A stretch of 64,000 nucleotides of DNA, from positions 851,973 through 915,972 of the forward strand of contig RPFO01000082.1 of the NCBI GenBank assembly GCA_009746045.1, in the 5' to 3' direction. The position numbers and the translations under genes are program-made. This DNA is from Mesostigma viride. Lineage: Eukaryota; Streptophyta; Mesostigmatophyceae; Mesostigmatales; Mesostigmataceae. The stretch's first letter is position 1, and each line of letters starts with the position of its first letter. This document shows positions 54,005-64,000 of the stretch, piece by piece. The notes below the pieces were generated by a model. That model searched no databases. It was not told the origin of the DNA and was given only the letters and a program-made list of their open reading frames with translations.

Positions 54005-56045
54005 AGTCCCTCCCTCCCTCCCTCCCTCCCTCCCTCCCTCCCTCCCTCCCTCCCTCCCTCCCTCCCTCCCTCCCTCCCTCCCTCCCTCCCTCCCTCCCTC
54101 CCTCCCTCCCTCCTCCCTCCCTCCCTCCCTCCTCCGTCCGTCCGTCCGTCCTCCGTCCGTCCGTCCGTCCGTCCGTCCGTCCGTCCCCGTCCGTCCGTCC
54201 GTCCGTCCGTCCGTCCGTCCGTCCGTCCGTCCCTCCGTCCGTCCTCCGTCCGTCCCTCCGTCCCTCCCTCCGTCCCTCCCTCCCTCCCTCCCTCCTCCTC
54301 CCTCCCTCCCTCCCTCCTCCCCCTCCTCCCTCCCTCCTCCCTCCCTCCCTCCCTCCCTCCCTCCCTCCCTCCCTCCTCCCTCCCCCTCCTCCCTCCCTCC
54401 CTCCCTCCCTCCCTCCTCCTCCCTCCCTCCCTCCCTCCCTCCCTCCCTCCCTCCCTCCCTCCCTCCCTCCCTCCCTCCCTCCCTCCCTCCCTCCCTCCGT
54501 CCCTCCCTCCGTCCGTCCGTCGTCCGTCCGTCCGTCCGTCCGTCCGTCCGTCCGTCCGTCCGTCCGTCCGTCCGTCCGTCCGTCCGTCCGTCCGTCCGTC
54601 CGTCGCCGTCCGTCCGTCCGTCCGTCCGTCCGTCCGTCCGTCCGTCCGTCCGTCCGTCCGTCCGTCCGTCCGTCCGTCCGTCCGTCCGTCCCGTCCGTCC
54701 GTCCGTCCGTCCGTCCGTCCGTCCGTCCGTCCGTCCGTCCGTCCGTCCGTCCGTCGTCCGTCCGTCCGTCCGTCCGTCCGTCCGTCCGTCCGTGTCCGTC
54801 GTCCGTCCGTCCGTCCGTCCGTCCGTCCGTCCGTCGTCCGTTCCGTCCGTCCGTCCGTCCGTCCGTCCGTCCGTCCGTCCGTCGTCCGTCCGTCCGTCCG
54901 TCCGTCCGTCCGTCCGTCCGTCCGTCCGTCCGTCCGTCGTCCGTCGTCCGTCCGTCCGTCCGTCCCTCCTCCTCCTCCCTCCCTCCCTCCCTCCCTCCTC
55001 CTCCCTCCCTCCCTCCCTCCCTCCCTCCTCCCTCCTCCTCCCTCCCTCCCTCCTCCCTCCCTCCCTCCCTCCCTCCCTCCCTCCCTCCCCTCCCTCCCCT
55101 CCCTCCCTCCCTCCCTCCCTCCCTCCCTCCTCCCTCCTCCCTCCCTCCTCCCTCCCTCCCTCCCTCCCTCCCTCCCTCCCTCCCTCCCTCCCTCCCCTCC
55201 CTCCCTCCTCCCTCCCCTCCCTCCCTCCTCCCTCCCTCCCTCCTCCCTCCCTCCTCCCTCCCTCCCTCCCTCCCTCCCTCCCTCCCTCCTCCTCCCTCCC
55301 TCCTCCCTCCCTCCCTCCCCTCCCTCCCTCCTCCCTCCCTCCTCCCTCCCTCCCTCCCTCCCTCCCTCCCTCCCTCCCTCCCTCCCTCCCTCCCTCCCTC
55401 CCTCCCTCCTCCCTCCCCTCCCTCCCTCCCTCCCTCCCTCCCTCCCTCCCTCCCTCCCTCCCTCCCTCCTCTCCCTCCCTCTCCTCCCTCCCCCCTCCCT
55501 CCCTCCCTCCCTCCTCCCTCCCTCCCTCCCTCCCTCCCTCCTCCCTCCTCCCTCCCTCCCTCCTCCCTCCCTCCCTCCCTCCTCCCTCCCTCCCTCCCTC
55601 CCTCCCTCCCTCCCTCCCTCCTCCCTCCCTCCCTCCCTCCCTCCCTCCCTCCCCTCCTCCCTCCCTCCCTCCTCCCTCCCTCCCTCCCTCCCTCCCTCCC
55701 TCCTCCCTCCCCCCTCCTCCTCCTCCCTCCCTCCTCCTCCTCCCTCCCTCCCTCCCTCCCTCCCTCCCTCCCTCCCTCCCTCCCTCCCTCCCTCCCTCCC
55801 TCCCTCCCTCCCTCCCTCCCTCCCTCCTCCTCCCTCCTCCCTCCTCCTCCTCCCTCCCTCCCTCCCTCCCTCCCTCCCCCTCCTCCCTCCCTCCCTCCCT
55901 CCCTCCCTCCCCCCTCCCTCCCTCCCTCCCTCCCTCCTCCCTCCCTCCCTCCCTCCCTCCCTCCCTCCCTCCCTCCCTCCTCCCTCCCTCCCTCCCTCCC
56001 TCCCTCCCTCCCTCCCTCTCCCTCCTCCTCCCTCCCTCCCGCCCG
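54005..56045. repeat. 2-kb compound (TCCC)n / (CCGT)n array
   Basis: Alternating blocks: TCCC 54005-54133, CCGT 54134-54235, mixed to 54275, TCCC to 54497, CCGT 54498-54963, TCCC 54964-56040. The two units differ by T against G-T order, and the blocks switch cleanly. The TCCC parts are pure polypyrimidine on the plus strand. Long Pro-Ser, Arg-Glu-Gly and Arg-Thr-Asp-Gly frames here are spurious. Confidence 0.96.
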
Positions 56046-57095
56046 CCCGCCATCATTCATATATCCGTTCATTCATGCATGCATCCGCTCATTCATTAAC
56101 ACGCCTCCGGTGGAAAAGTCACGGGGTCACAAGTATGAAACAGGCACCGGAATAGGGAGAAGGAGCCGCCTCCTCGACTTGCCGCCCGGCGATGGAGGCG
56201 ATGGGCCCAGGGGAGAAACGGTGCGCTTTGTCTCGTACGCCGGGGTGCCCCGGCCACGTGCGGGCACTGGTGCGTGTTATTTTGCCCGCCCGCCCCAGTC
56301 CTTCTCGGAATGCCTCCGCAGGCCATGGCGTCGTGGTAAGAGCTCTTTTCGCCCGTCGCTGGACGCTTAAAGCACTATAATACGCCAGTTAATGACTAAA
56401 AAATAGCGGGTTACGACGTTGTAAACCAGTAGCCATTGGTTTTCCCGCACCCCTGGCACACCAAAGACGTCGGCAGCGAGCCCCGCCCGCATCTTATTCA
56501 CCGGACAATGTTGTTCCACCCAAGACAAGTCATATATCTGCAAGAAACGACGCAAAAGCGATGCAATCCACGACATGCATGTTTGCCCCAGTCAGCGCTC
56601 CTATAAATCTGACTTTTACGCGAAAATTGTGTGCAACGTGGAAACGCAAAAATAAGGAAATTCCTGTGCTGGGTTTCTTCGAAATGATGTTATGAATCGT
56701 TAGAAAGTGTGGGGATACATTGCAAGCGTCTTTATCTGCTCTAGAGGTTACCTTGAAGACGCACGGGTCAGTGCGCTCGAGCCGTGAGAAACTCGCCAGC
56801 TGCGTGTTTCCCCTCGTGGCCAATGAATAAATAACAGTTTGCCGACTTTTTTTTGGCAGAATAAACTTCCTTACGTCAATGGCGATCGAACAAGCGAAAT
56901 CCGGTCCAAAATGGCTTCGTAATCCGTGCACAATAAATTTTCACGCTACCATAGCCTTCGCACTGCAATTTGCACTCAACATCTCCCGCGCGCACCGAAT
57001 TTCGTCAAATTTCCCCCGGAATTTTCGCGCACAACTTTGGCGCGGCGTCGGATTGATGTGAGGCATCGATATATAGAGGGAACAGCAACGCCGCA
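56046..57095. other. no recognisable gene
   Basis: After the microsatellite, a mixed region with no convincing ORF or repeat. The open frame at 56110-56370 has no features I can support. Confidence 0.4.
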
Positions 57096-58275
57096 TTGAA
57101 CGCAGGGGCAGGGGGCGTCCTCGCGGCTCGACGAAAGAGAAAAGGCCAGGTCGGCAGCGCGCACAGCAGAAGAAAAGAAAAAGCCGGCCATCAGCAAGTG
57201 GCAGCCCAGCTATGTACACCAGCAACGGGGTCGACCCCTGGCAGCGAGGGTGGTGCGCTTTCAACTCCGTCAAGCACTGGGCGCAAACGGAAGGTACCGG
57301 AGAAATATGGTCCATCGCCCAAGAAGGTGGACGCGCGAGGCCATCACGCTAAGGTACACACCTCACATCAAACTGTGCCTGCCCCTACGCGTGGCCAGCC
57401 ATTTGAGATGCCTCGTTTGCTGGTGGATGCCCACAACCTTGAGGCCATTCTTGGTGCCATGGCATGCCCCTAGTAGCTCCTGCAAGCTGTGCACTGTCGG
57501 TCAAGATAGGAGAACCAGAGAGCTCTGCACGCGACTGCTGATCGTGGCAGCCCATCTTCTGTAGTGCTATGGTGCACTAATAGCAGCGCTGCACGGGGGT
57601 AGATGGCGGGCCATGGTGGTGTACCATGCAAAGCCATCCTCACCCCCAACTCTGACCTGCGGCCGGGTGTGGATCACAACATGCTCAACAGCCTCATGGC
57701 AGTCGCAGTGGGGTGTTGTTTGGTATCAGCCAGCCCACGCTTGTGCGTCTAGCCACGCTCCTAGGGCTGAGGTGCAGCACGGGGCATTCCACGTGGCGCA
57801 AGGATGTCGCAGCTGCCACGTCTATTGTCAAGGAGCACCTGCACGATCAGCTAATGGAGAATAGGGAGACGGTGCGGGCATGAGAGCAGGAGCACAAGCG
57901 CTTTGGCGTAGATGGGGAGGGGAGGCAGGGCTGCATGGCCGCGTGACGCTGGATGGGTCATGGCCCAACCGGGGTTTGCATCCCCCATTGCATGGCCAGC
58001 AGTCGGTAATTCACGATGGCACTGGGCTGTGCGTGGGGCACCATGTCTCTGGCAAGTGGTGTCAGGTTTGCGAGGTGGCTAGCAAGGCCATGGTAGCTAT
58101 ACTGAAGTATGACATGCGCACCGTAAGGAAAACCATTTCAGAAAGCTGCGGAAAATCTGATATTGCGCAACTCCAACAAGTGGCGAACAAAATGTACGTC
58201 AAACCAGAAACGGCGCCAAAACTAGCTTCATGCCAGGAGCACTTACAGCTCAAACAGACTGCAGTGGGGGATGAC
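57096..58275 (+). pseudogene. decayed Mutator-like transposase
   Basis: Broken plus-strand frames follow the order of Mutator-like transposases of the type with a DG-W-RG motif. First comes a basic N terminus (GRKRKVPEKYGPSPKKVD), then PRLLVDAHNLEAILGAMACP with CKLCTVG in the next frame (a typical L-CP-C segment). Next is KDVAAATSIVKEHLHDQ, then VTLDGSWPNRGLHPPLHG, VIHDGTGLCVGHHVSGK and WCQVCEVASKAM, then a helical stretch to 58275. Frames change near 57470, 57620 and 57870. It is interrupted at 58276 by a retroposon insertion. The TIRs were not found. Confidence 0.6.
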
Positions 58276-58289
58276 ATGCGGCCCGATGA

Positions 58290-58676
58290 TGCCTACGTGA
58301 TGGGCCCACACCCGCCCTTACAACAGCCGTAGCAATTTTGAGTCATGCTTTGCCCATGCAGGGAGTTACTCCCTGCTGAGAGGCCATGTGTACCCTAGCT
58401 TATAGCTATAGCCTAGCCACATACCTTCCACCCCATATGTCATGCAGGCCTTCTAGGCCCTCTCCTCAAGCCCCCCCTGGGTGCCTGTGCTTGTTTAGGA
58501 GGCATGAACCATCATGGAGGTGCAGGTGCACCTACTAGTGCACCCAGAGCAGGTGATAGTCGTACATCCTACACCTGCAGGGTGTCGCCCTGATTGTATT
58601 ACAAACCCATAGATGCCCCTTTCTCAGGGCTATGTGTTACATATGCTCCCCACGGAGCTATGATTTTAATTAATTA
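58290..58676 (+). mobile_element. 387-bp 5'-truncated retroposon 3' end (copy-A type)
   Basis: Flanked by a 14-bp TSD, ATGCGGCCCGATGA (58276-58289 and 58677-58690). The sense 3' end has the hairpin CTCCCCACGGAG (58646-58657) and a (TTAA)n tail. The body resembles the 3' UTRs of copies A and B (CCTGAGAAGGGG-, CAGGGTG- and GTGCACC-like blocks), but is clearly diverged. Confidence 0.85.
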
Positions 58677-59752
58677 ATGCGGCCCGATGAATGTACCACG
58701 AACGGCATTATTTCCTACCCAGGCAAAGGAACGTACCACACACAACATTATTTCCTACCCATGCAGGCGCGCAAGAAAAGCGAGTCATCCATAGATGGCT
58801 TGGACGCGGATCGCGCAGGCCTGAAGGATATCATTTCAGAAACGACGGGACTGATGGCCGCGCAGACTATCTTCATTGTTGCCATTACTAACCGATGTGC
58901 GCCTTGGCAGCTCCTTGGCAGCTCCTTGGCAGCTGGCTCCCCTCCACGGCGGACGACATCAAACCCCGCATTGGCCAGGGCCCTCCGCCGCCTCGACAGG
59001 TTCTGGACATGTCGCTACCTGAGTGAGCGGCGCAAGCGCATTCTGTTCAAGCAAGGCCCTTGTCCTCAGCATCCTCCTTTACGGCTGCGAGGCGTGAACC
59101 CTGGCCGGACCAGGCGCTGAGCAAGCAGCTTGACGGCATAGTCACTCGAATTAATGCTCCGTCATATCCTCGGCGTCCGCTACCAAGAGCGCCGCACCCG
59201 GGCCGAGCTCTACTGCGAGCTCCCTCTTGTCACCCATGGATACCATCCGACACCGCCTCCTCTTTGCCGGCCATCTTGCCCGCACAGACCCGGGTGAATA
59301 CTGATGTGGGCCCTGCGAGCAGGCTTAGGACTGGCCAACCAGGTAGACACCTCCAGTCCCATGGCCTACTAGTAGGGTCCCTTTGCATGCCCCGTCGCAA
59401 ACCACTGGCAAACTTGCGCGCGCCCTGCATGCACCGACGCGGCGCGACCCGGACCTATGTGGCGCAATTGCTTGAGGATGCAGGGCTTCTGGGATAATCT
59501 GTACTCGATCCGCGCACGCATGATAGACAAGGAGAAACGCCCGCTGCCGTCTGCGACAAGCACCTTTCTGTGGGGCATGCTCCTGGTTTCTCCCCACGGG
59601 CACCGCGGCCCATTGGTAGAATGCAGGCCGGGTAGAAGTCCTTACGGGTGGAGGTTATTGCCCCTGAGGATAGCCGCTACCCTACCGCCTCGTCTGCCCT
59701 TACAGTAGAGGACAGCTCAGATGAGGATCATATCCCCCGCTAGTGACTGTAT

Positions 59753-61142
59753 TAATTAATTAATTAATTAAACTCGTGCTCCCGTTGGGGAGTCACGGAG
59801 CACCGAAGTGCTTTTAATCCCTGTGTGTGCACTACAGGAGAAAGGGCGGAGACCCCCAGTCTCCTTCATGCCAAAGGCATGCCACAGCTGCAATCGGGCG
59901 CGGCTAGCTAAAAGGACAGGCTAACGATCCGGCAAACTGTGGGTGCAATAAGACCCATGTGAGCATATCATAGCAAAGAGCGTGGGCAAGTAATCTGAAC
60001 ATAGCCAGGGCGTAGCATGGCTGTACTAGGACTAGGCTAAGGCTATGGCTGGTTGTGTACCGTGCGTTGGCGGCACGTGACTAGGTTTGTTGGCACAGCT
60101 AGGCAACATTCTAGGCATGGCTGCCTTAGCGGCAGTGACGCCAATGGTTACAAGCTAGGGCTATTGCTATTCTAGCCCGCTGGGGGCGTCCACATCTTGT
60201 GGTTGATCATCAGGTCCCCGCCCCTCCAGTACACCTTGGGCTTCTGGGGGTCCTGCTTATGGCGGAGGTATTCCGGCCACAGGTCGCGTCGCTGCTGTTG
60301 CTGAGCGGGGGTGAGGTCGTCATCCAGCGTCCAGGTGAGGTCGTGCAACCGCTTGCGACGAGAGAGGAACCGCTGCTTATCCTCAGGGGAGGGGAAGGTG
60401 AGTAGGACTGGTGGGGGAGCCGCCTTGTCCCGTGAGTGGGGAAGGCGGTGGCACCCACGCAGTTCTACCTCACCTACCAGGCCCATGAGGGTAAGAAGCT
60501 GGTTCTTGAGCTCGTCAGCAAGAGAGGTTGACGTCTCACCTGGCTTCTGGGGGAAGCGACGTAGCACCACTCGGCACTCGCGGCGAGCGCGGTCGGTGAC
60601 CTCCCGTTGCTGGGCCTGGCGGTGGTCCTCCAGCCCCTGGAGCTTTGTGGCGATGGCGTCGGTGGTGGAGGCGGTCGCTGACCGCAGCAGGTCCGCGTAG
60701 GAGAGCGGCGGGAGGTCGCCAGCATCCTGCCGGGGTGGCTGGGATGCAATGGTGGCCGTCTGCTCCGCTATCTTGGGGACCTGTGTGGCCAGGGCCTCGG
60801 TGTGGGCGGTGATGGCCTCAAGCTTCTTCAGGAGCACGCCACACTTGCCCTCCACCTGGTTAAGGCGAGAGACAAGTGCAGCATGCGTTTCCGAAGCCTG
60901 CGCCGCGGTGTGTAGCGCCGTGAACTGGGGTTGTAGCTTGTGGACGACCTTGGTTTCCACGTTGGAGACCCGGGCTTCCACCGTGTTGAGCGTCGTGTTC
61001 AGCGAGGTCAGCTTCTCGGCCAACGGCCAGGTCACGTGCTCCTCCAGCACTGCTCGGATGTCATCCTTGCAGAGGGAGGAAGCCGATGTGGCTGTCGGCC
61101 GCGCAGGCTGGGCTGGGGTGCGGATCCTGGCGACAATTCTGC
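59753..61142 (-). mobile_element. 5'-truncated ORF1-only retroposon, copy C
   Basis: Flanked by an 11-bp TSD, AGTGACTGTAT (59742-59752 and 61143-61153). The minus-strand 3' end has a (TTAA)n tail, the hairpin at 59779-59792 and a 400-nt 3' UTR unlike that of copy A apart from the hairpin. It is the source family of the fragments at 18527, 21700 and 48521. Confidence 0.87.
60172..61142 (-). pseudogene. ORF1 of retroposon copy C, truncated at the 5' end
   Basis: About 320 codons remain open to the stop at 60172. Features: a heptad-rich region (LNTTLNTVEARVSNVETKV), then CRVVLRRFPQKPGETSTSLA, CHRLPHSRDKAAPPPVLLTF, EDKQRFLSRRKRLHDLTWTL, DDDLTPAQQQQRRDLWPEYL and a C-terminal NHKMWTPPAG. The frame runs on past 61142 into flanking LINE DNA to an ATG at 61197, which is not the native start. 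It is diverged from copy A (a different family) but has the same architecture. Confidence 0.78.
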
Positions 61143-61245
61143 AGTGACTGTATAGTTGGGGCATGATGCAGACAATACTGAACGCAAAGGTTTTCACCTT
61201 TGCGGAGTGCCTGATCAGAATACTTTGTAACTTGATTGTCTAAAT

Positions 61246-61500
61246 ATTTTTCTAATAAATGAGGTTTGCTTTGTACTCCGTGGCATGCCCATGCGCGCAT
61301 CACACGCAAGTAAGTAAGTACTTGCGTGTCATGCGCAAAGGCATGCCACGGAGTACTACATATGCTAATCTCATTAGAAAAAATAATTACAAAAAAGTTC
61401 AAACAAATATCGTCTGCATCATTCCCCAACCATTAAGCACTAGATGGGGATGTAATCCTCACCCGAGCTGTCCTCTACTGTAATAAAATACGCAAGTACT
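61246..61500 (-). mobile_element. second LINE 3' end in inverted, tail-to-tail position
   Basis: The minus-strand copy runs from about 61490 (TTACAGTAGAGGACAGCTC) to 61321 and meets the plus-strand copy at AAGTAAGTAAGTACTT. Together 61246-61385 forms a long near-perfect palindrome with arms of about 65 bp. Confidence 0.82.
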
Positions 61501-61699
61501 TACTTACTGAACCATTCTTCCAGCACCCACGGAACTTCAATTCTTGCGTCGCAGGCACGCATTCTAAATTTTTTATTGCGGCCAGATTTTCGGATTAGAC
61601 CCCCGTCCTAATCTGGATGAAGAAAGGCTGTCAGCGACTTTTCAACTATACGTGCATATCTGGCAATGAAACATCATACTAGAACATCGTTTTAAACCA

Positions 61700-61870
61700 C
61701 CGGCATAAGTTTTTCGCTTGTCGGTTACGCAAAATTTCACGGAACGCACGTCGCCATGGCCACCTCCGCACGAGGTGCGCGCATGGTGCACCACAATTTC
61801 ATGGTCCGGCCCGGGTACCGGCACGAATTTTTCGGCGCGAAAAAATTCAGGGGTGTCCCGTCCCCTTACG
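61700..61870. repeat. inverted copy of the 51715 repeat
   Basis: GGTCCGGCCCGGGTACCGGC, then GAATTTTTCGGCGCG with AAAAAATTC, and GTCCCGTCCCCTTA. It matches the reverse complement of 51715-51800; its palindrome has one or two mismatches. Confidence 0.75.
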
Positions 61871-62250
61871 GCTAGAGCTTCCCTCAGTTACTGTATAACC
61901 CCTGTAGCCTTGCCATAAAGCATAAGAACATCCCAGTGCTATGAGCACAGGTGTTGTAGGTGAGATTGTTGTGGGTGAAGATAGGTATTGAAGGCCAGAC
62001 ATGGACCAGGTTGTACATCATCATTCCAATGACGACTCAGGACTCGCAAATGCTAGGGTGTGCAAGGCTTCATATCGCGAACGGTCCGACAAAAGGCCGC
62101 CCGCATAATTGATGGCCCACAGCTTGCCGAGTCACCACTCCTGAAGGCACTCCCCAGCTTCCCCCTCAGGAATGCAGTGCTAGCTTCATGCATGGATTAG
62201 GCTTAGTGCAAGAAACGGCAACTACAGCCTATGTCCGCACGTTTACATTA
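61871..62250. other. no recognisable gene
   Basis: Nothing assignable in either strand. Confidence 0.35.
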
Positions 62251-62289
62251 GTGTGTATCCCCTAACCCCTTCCATGGATGCGGGTAGTG

Positions 62290-62487
62290 GCACCAGCGTG
62301 CGTCGCAAGCATTACAGAGCCAGACGGGCTCACTGTCAATCAAGTAGTCCCCACCCAAGTGCAGCCGCTTGGCCTTCATGCCTTGCACCAGCAGCTGGCT
62401 CGGGAAGCCGTACACGATGGGGACGAGTGCGCCAGCTGCCCAATGTCCACAGGACCCCGATGGTACCAAGTGGGAACATTCACCCAA
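62290..62487 (-). CDS. putative zinc-ribbon protein exon
   Basis: The minus-strand open frame reads SGSCGHWAAGALVPIVYGF, then HLGGDYLIDSEPVWLCNACDARWC. This resembles small proteins widespread in bacteria and plants with C-x2-C, PIVYG-P, V-LGGC and W-C-x2-C, where the cysteines form a zinc ribbon. Here the first CxxC is CGHW and LGGC reads LGGD, so metal-binding cysteines are missing and the copy may be degenerate or misassigned. Splice sites are not defined. Confidence 0.4.
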
Positions 62488-62529
62488 AGAATGAGAATAC
62501 CCACACGGATCCAGGTGGTTAAGTGAAGA

Positions 62530-63008
62530 ACGCAGTAAGCGCCAGGCCTATTGCCACGTGTTGAAGGTGTTCACATCTCAATGGAAGCAGACACAACTGT
62601 TTTGAGCCTATACATACTACAGATTTCAGGCCTGCGCAGCTTTTCTCATAAATGAATAAACAAAACACAGGCCTTCCCTTTTGAGGAGAACTTGCCGCAA
62701 GTGCCCAATCCAGCCTGCAAGTGAGCCAGAGTGCCCGGGTGATCCAGATTGCAAAAAATATTACAGCACGCCACCGACAAAAGCTTAGGATGGGATTGAA
62801 GGAACAAAAACGAACCCGTGAAACCAAGTAAGTTGTACCAAGAAAGAGGCCATCGAAGCAAGGACCGGATACCACCACTAGGCAGCTCAGCCTAACCTTC
62901 ACATGCCAACACCGATGTGCAACAAAAATTGGCCTCCATTTCCAAGGTCGTGAACCGACATGGTTCAGAGATGCAGGCTGTCACAGATACTGGGTTGACC
63001 TCTTGATA
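62530..63008. other. no recognisable gene
   Basis: AT-richer mixed sequence between the putative zinc-ribbon exon and the CCTG array; nothing supported. Confidence 0.35.
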
Positions 63009-63011
63009 CTG

Positions 63012-63334
<323 letters not shown>

Positions 63335-63389
63335 TTAAATGTTGTTCTAGAGGTTCTATTAGAAGTGGTTTCTAAAGCAAGGGATAGTT

Positions 63390-63630
63390 CTGGGGTCCAC
63401 ACAACCTAACCTAGGCTGGCCTGATATCCTGGGGTCCAAGCAACCTAGCCTAGGCCGGCCTGATATCCTGGGGTCCACGCAACCCAACCTAGGCTGGCCT
63501 GATATGCCGGGGTCTAAGCAACCTAACCTAGGCTGGCCTGATATCCCGGGGTCCACGCAACCTAGCCTAGGCTGGCCTGATATCCCGGGGTCCACGCAAC
63601 CCAACCTAGGCTGGCCTGATACCCAGCGTA
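63390..63630. repeat. 39-bp tandem repeat, 6 copies
   Basis: Unit GGGGTCCACGCAACCTAGCC plus 19 bp ending GGCCTGATATCC. It is a multiple of three and open in both directions (13-residue periodic peptide PGSTQPNLGWPDI on plus). Confidence 0.9.
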
Positions 63631-63798
63631 CCAACAGGAAGGGTCTTACACCTGACCTCGGCATGGGCCGCGTGCCAGGGTCAAGTTCCATAGCTCCACA
63701 TATGTCACTGTCATTTTCTCATGCGTGCTGTCATTTTTGAATGCACACTACAATCTCTAGGAGCATGGGATGAGAAGCGATCAAGGCCAACCGCCCAC

Positions 63799-64000
63799 CT
63801 GTGCACAGAGGGCAGTGCAGGGACCGCTCGTGGGCCAGTCGTCGTCGGAATACGGCGCGCCAGCTATCGTCCCGCGCCGCCTGCGCCGCCTCCTCCCTCA
63901 CATCGGCGCCGTCGGTGGCCCACCATGCCTGGCGCTGGTAAAGATCGCGCCAGAAGGCATCGCCCGACGCCGCATGAGCAAATGTGCGGCACGTCTGCGC
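63799..64000 (-). CDS. F-box-like protein, partial exon
   Basis: An open minus-strand frame enters from the right edge and ends at a good donor (CACAG/GTGGG at 63799/63798). Seen: QTCRTFAHAASGDAFWRDLY, QAWWATDG, DDSWRAVFRRRLAHER and CPLC. The spacing of C-FA-A---FW-LY and W-A-FRRR fits the second half of an F-box and the downstream W-Y-R motif of F-box adaptors of SCF ubiquitin ligases. The front of the domain is outside the window, so the family is tentative. Confidence 0.5.

Larger units (their letters stand above)
58740..61316 (+). mobile_element. decayed LINE C-terminal half with TTAC-type 3' end, split by copy C
   Basis: Plus-strand frames show RRLDRFWTCRYLSERRKR, then in the next frame LVLSILLYGCEAWTL, HRILGVRYQERRTRAELY and MDTIRHRLLFAGHLARTDP, the usual LINE C-terminal order after RT. 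The end with DSSDEDHIPR precedes a 3' UTR that continues after copy C at 61154 and ends with CTCCGTGGCATGCC and AAGTAAGTAAG at 61316. Many stops. The left border is not defined. Confidence 0.75.

Noticed and set aside
53587-56155. Pro-Ser, Arg-Asp and Gly-Trp-Val rich frames of up to about 820 codons
   Set aside because: Translations of tetranucleotide microsatellites with no other protein signal.
60172-61197. 341-codon ORF with native start at 61197
   Set aside because: The TSD at 61143-61153 shows that the first ~18 codons are flanking LINE DNA.

Overview
The window is nuclear DNA of a plastid-bearing eukaryote, most likely a green alga. Its genes are cut into many short GT-AG exons, the coding sequence is GC-rich, intron and intergenic DNA is crowded with micro- and minisatellites, and non-LTR retrotransposons with tetranucleotide tails are common. 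A short stretch of plastid-type 16S rDNA lies inside one intron, which supports a photosynthetic lineage. I cannot name the species.

Layout. (1) 0.4-3.1 kb, minus: 5' part of a calmodulin-lysine N-methyltransferase (CaM KMT) gene that runs off the left edge. (2) 3.85-14.6 kb, plus: a METTL25-like methyltransferase with twelve phase-compatible exons; it is divergent from CaM KMT across about 0.7 kb. (3) 14.86-21.35 kb: a nest of retroelements. A 5'-truncated LINE was hit by an intact 2.0-kb ORF1-only retroposon and by a 240-bp 3'-end fragment. Next to it is a 5'-truncated ORF1 copy that itself carries another repeat. All have clear target-site duplications (TSDs). (4) 21.4-24.8 kb: LINE 3' ends with TTAC tails and a 1.7-kb insert bounded by palindromic ends. 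(5) 24.8-26.1 kb, minus: a two-exon organellar (probably mitochondrial) ribosomal protein bL27 gene. (6) 28.7-48.2 kb, plus: one very large gene for a family-2 glycosyltransferase fused to TPRs, a coiled coil, a carbohydrate-binding-like region and a Cys-rich segment. Its introns hold most of the minisatellites, including a 4.5-kb array of a 30-bp unit. (7) 48.5-56 kb: microsatellites, a decayed LINE endonuclease, an unknown ORF, a ~185-bp satellite, and a 2-kb TCCC/CCGT polypyrimidine-rich tract. (8) 57-61.5 kb: decayed Mutator-like transposase, LINE remnants, and a third ORF1 retroposon copy. (9) 62-64 kb: a putative zinc-ribbon exon, a CCTG microsatellite, a 39-bp repeat, and an F-box-like exon that runs off the right edge.

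Main biological points. First, the ORF1-only retroposons and the RT-bearing LINE share a 3' stem-loop (CTCC/GGAG stem, mostly a CAAC loop) followed by a TTAA-type tail. This looks like parasitism of LINE machinery by ORF1-only elements, comparable in logic to mammalian HAL1. Second, tandem repeats repeatedly start at, or duplicate, exon-intron junctions. Third, the glycosyltransferase-TPR-lectin-like fusion is an unusual multidomain protein that can be assembled by phase-consistent splicing over 6.8 kb of repeats.
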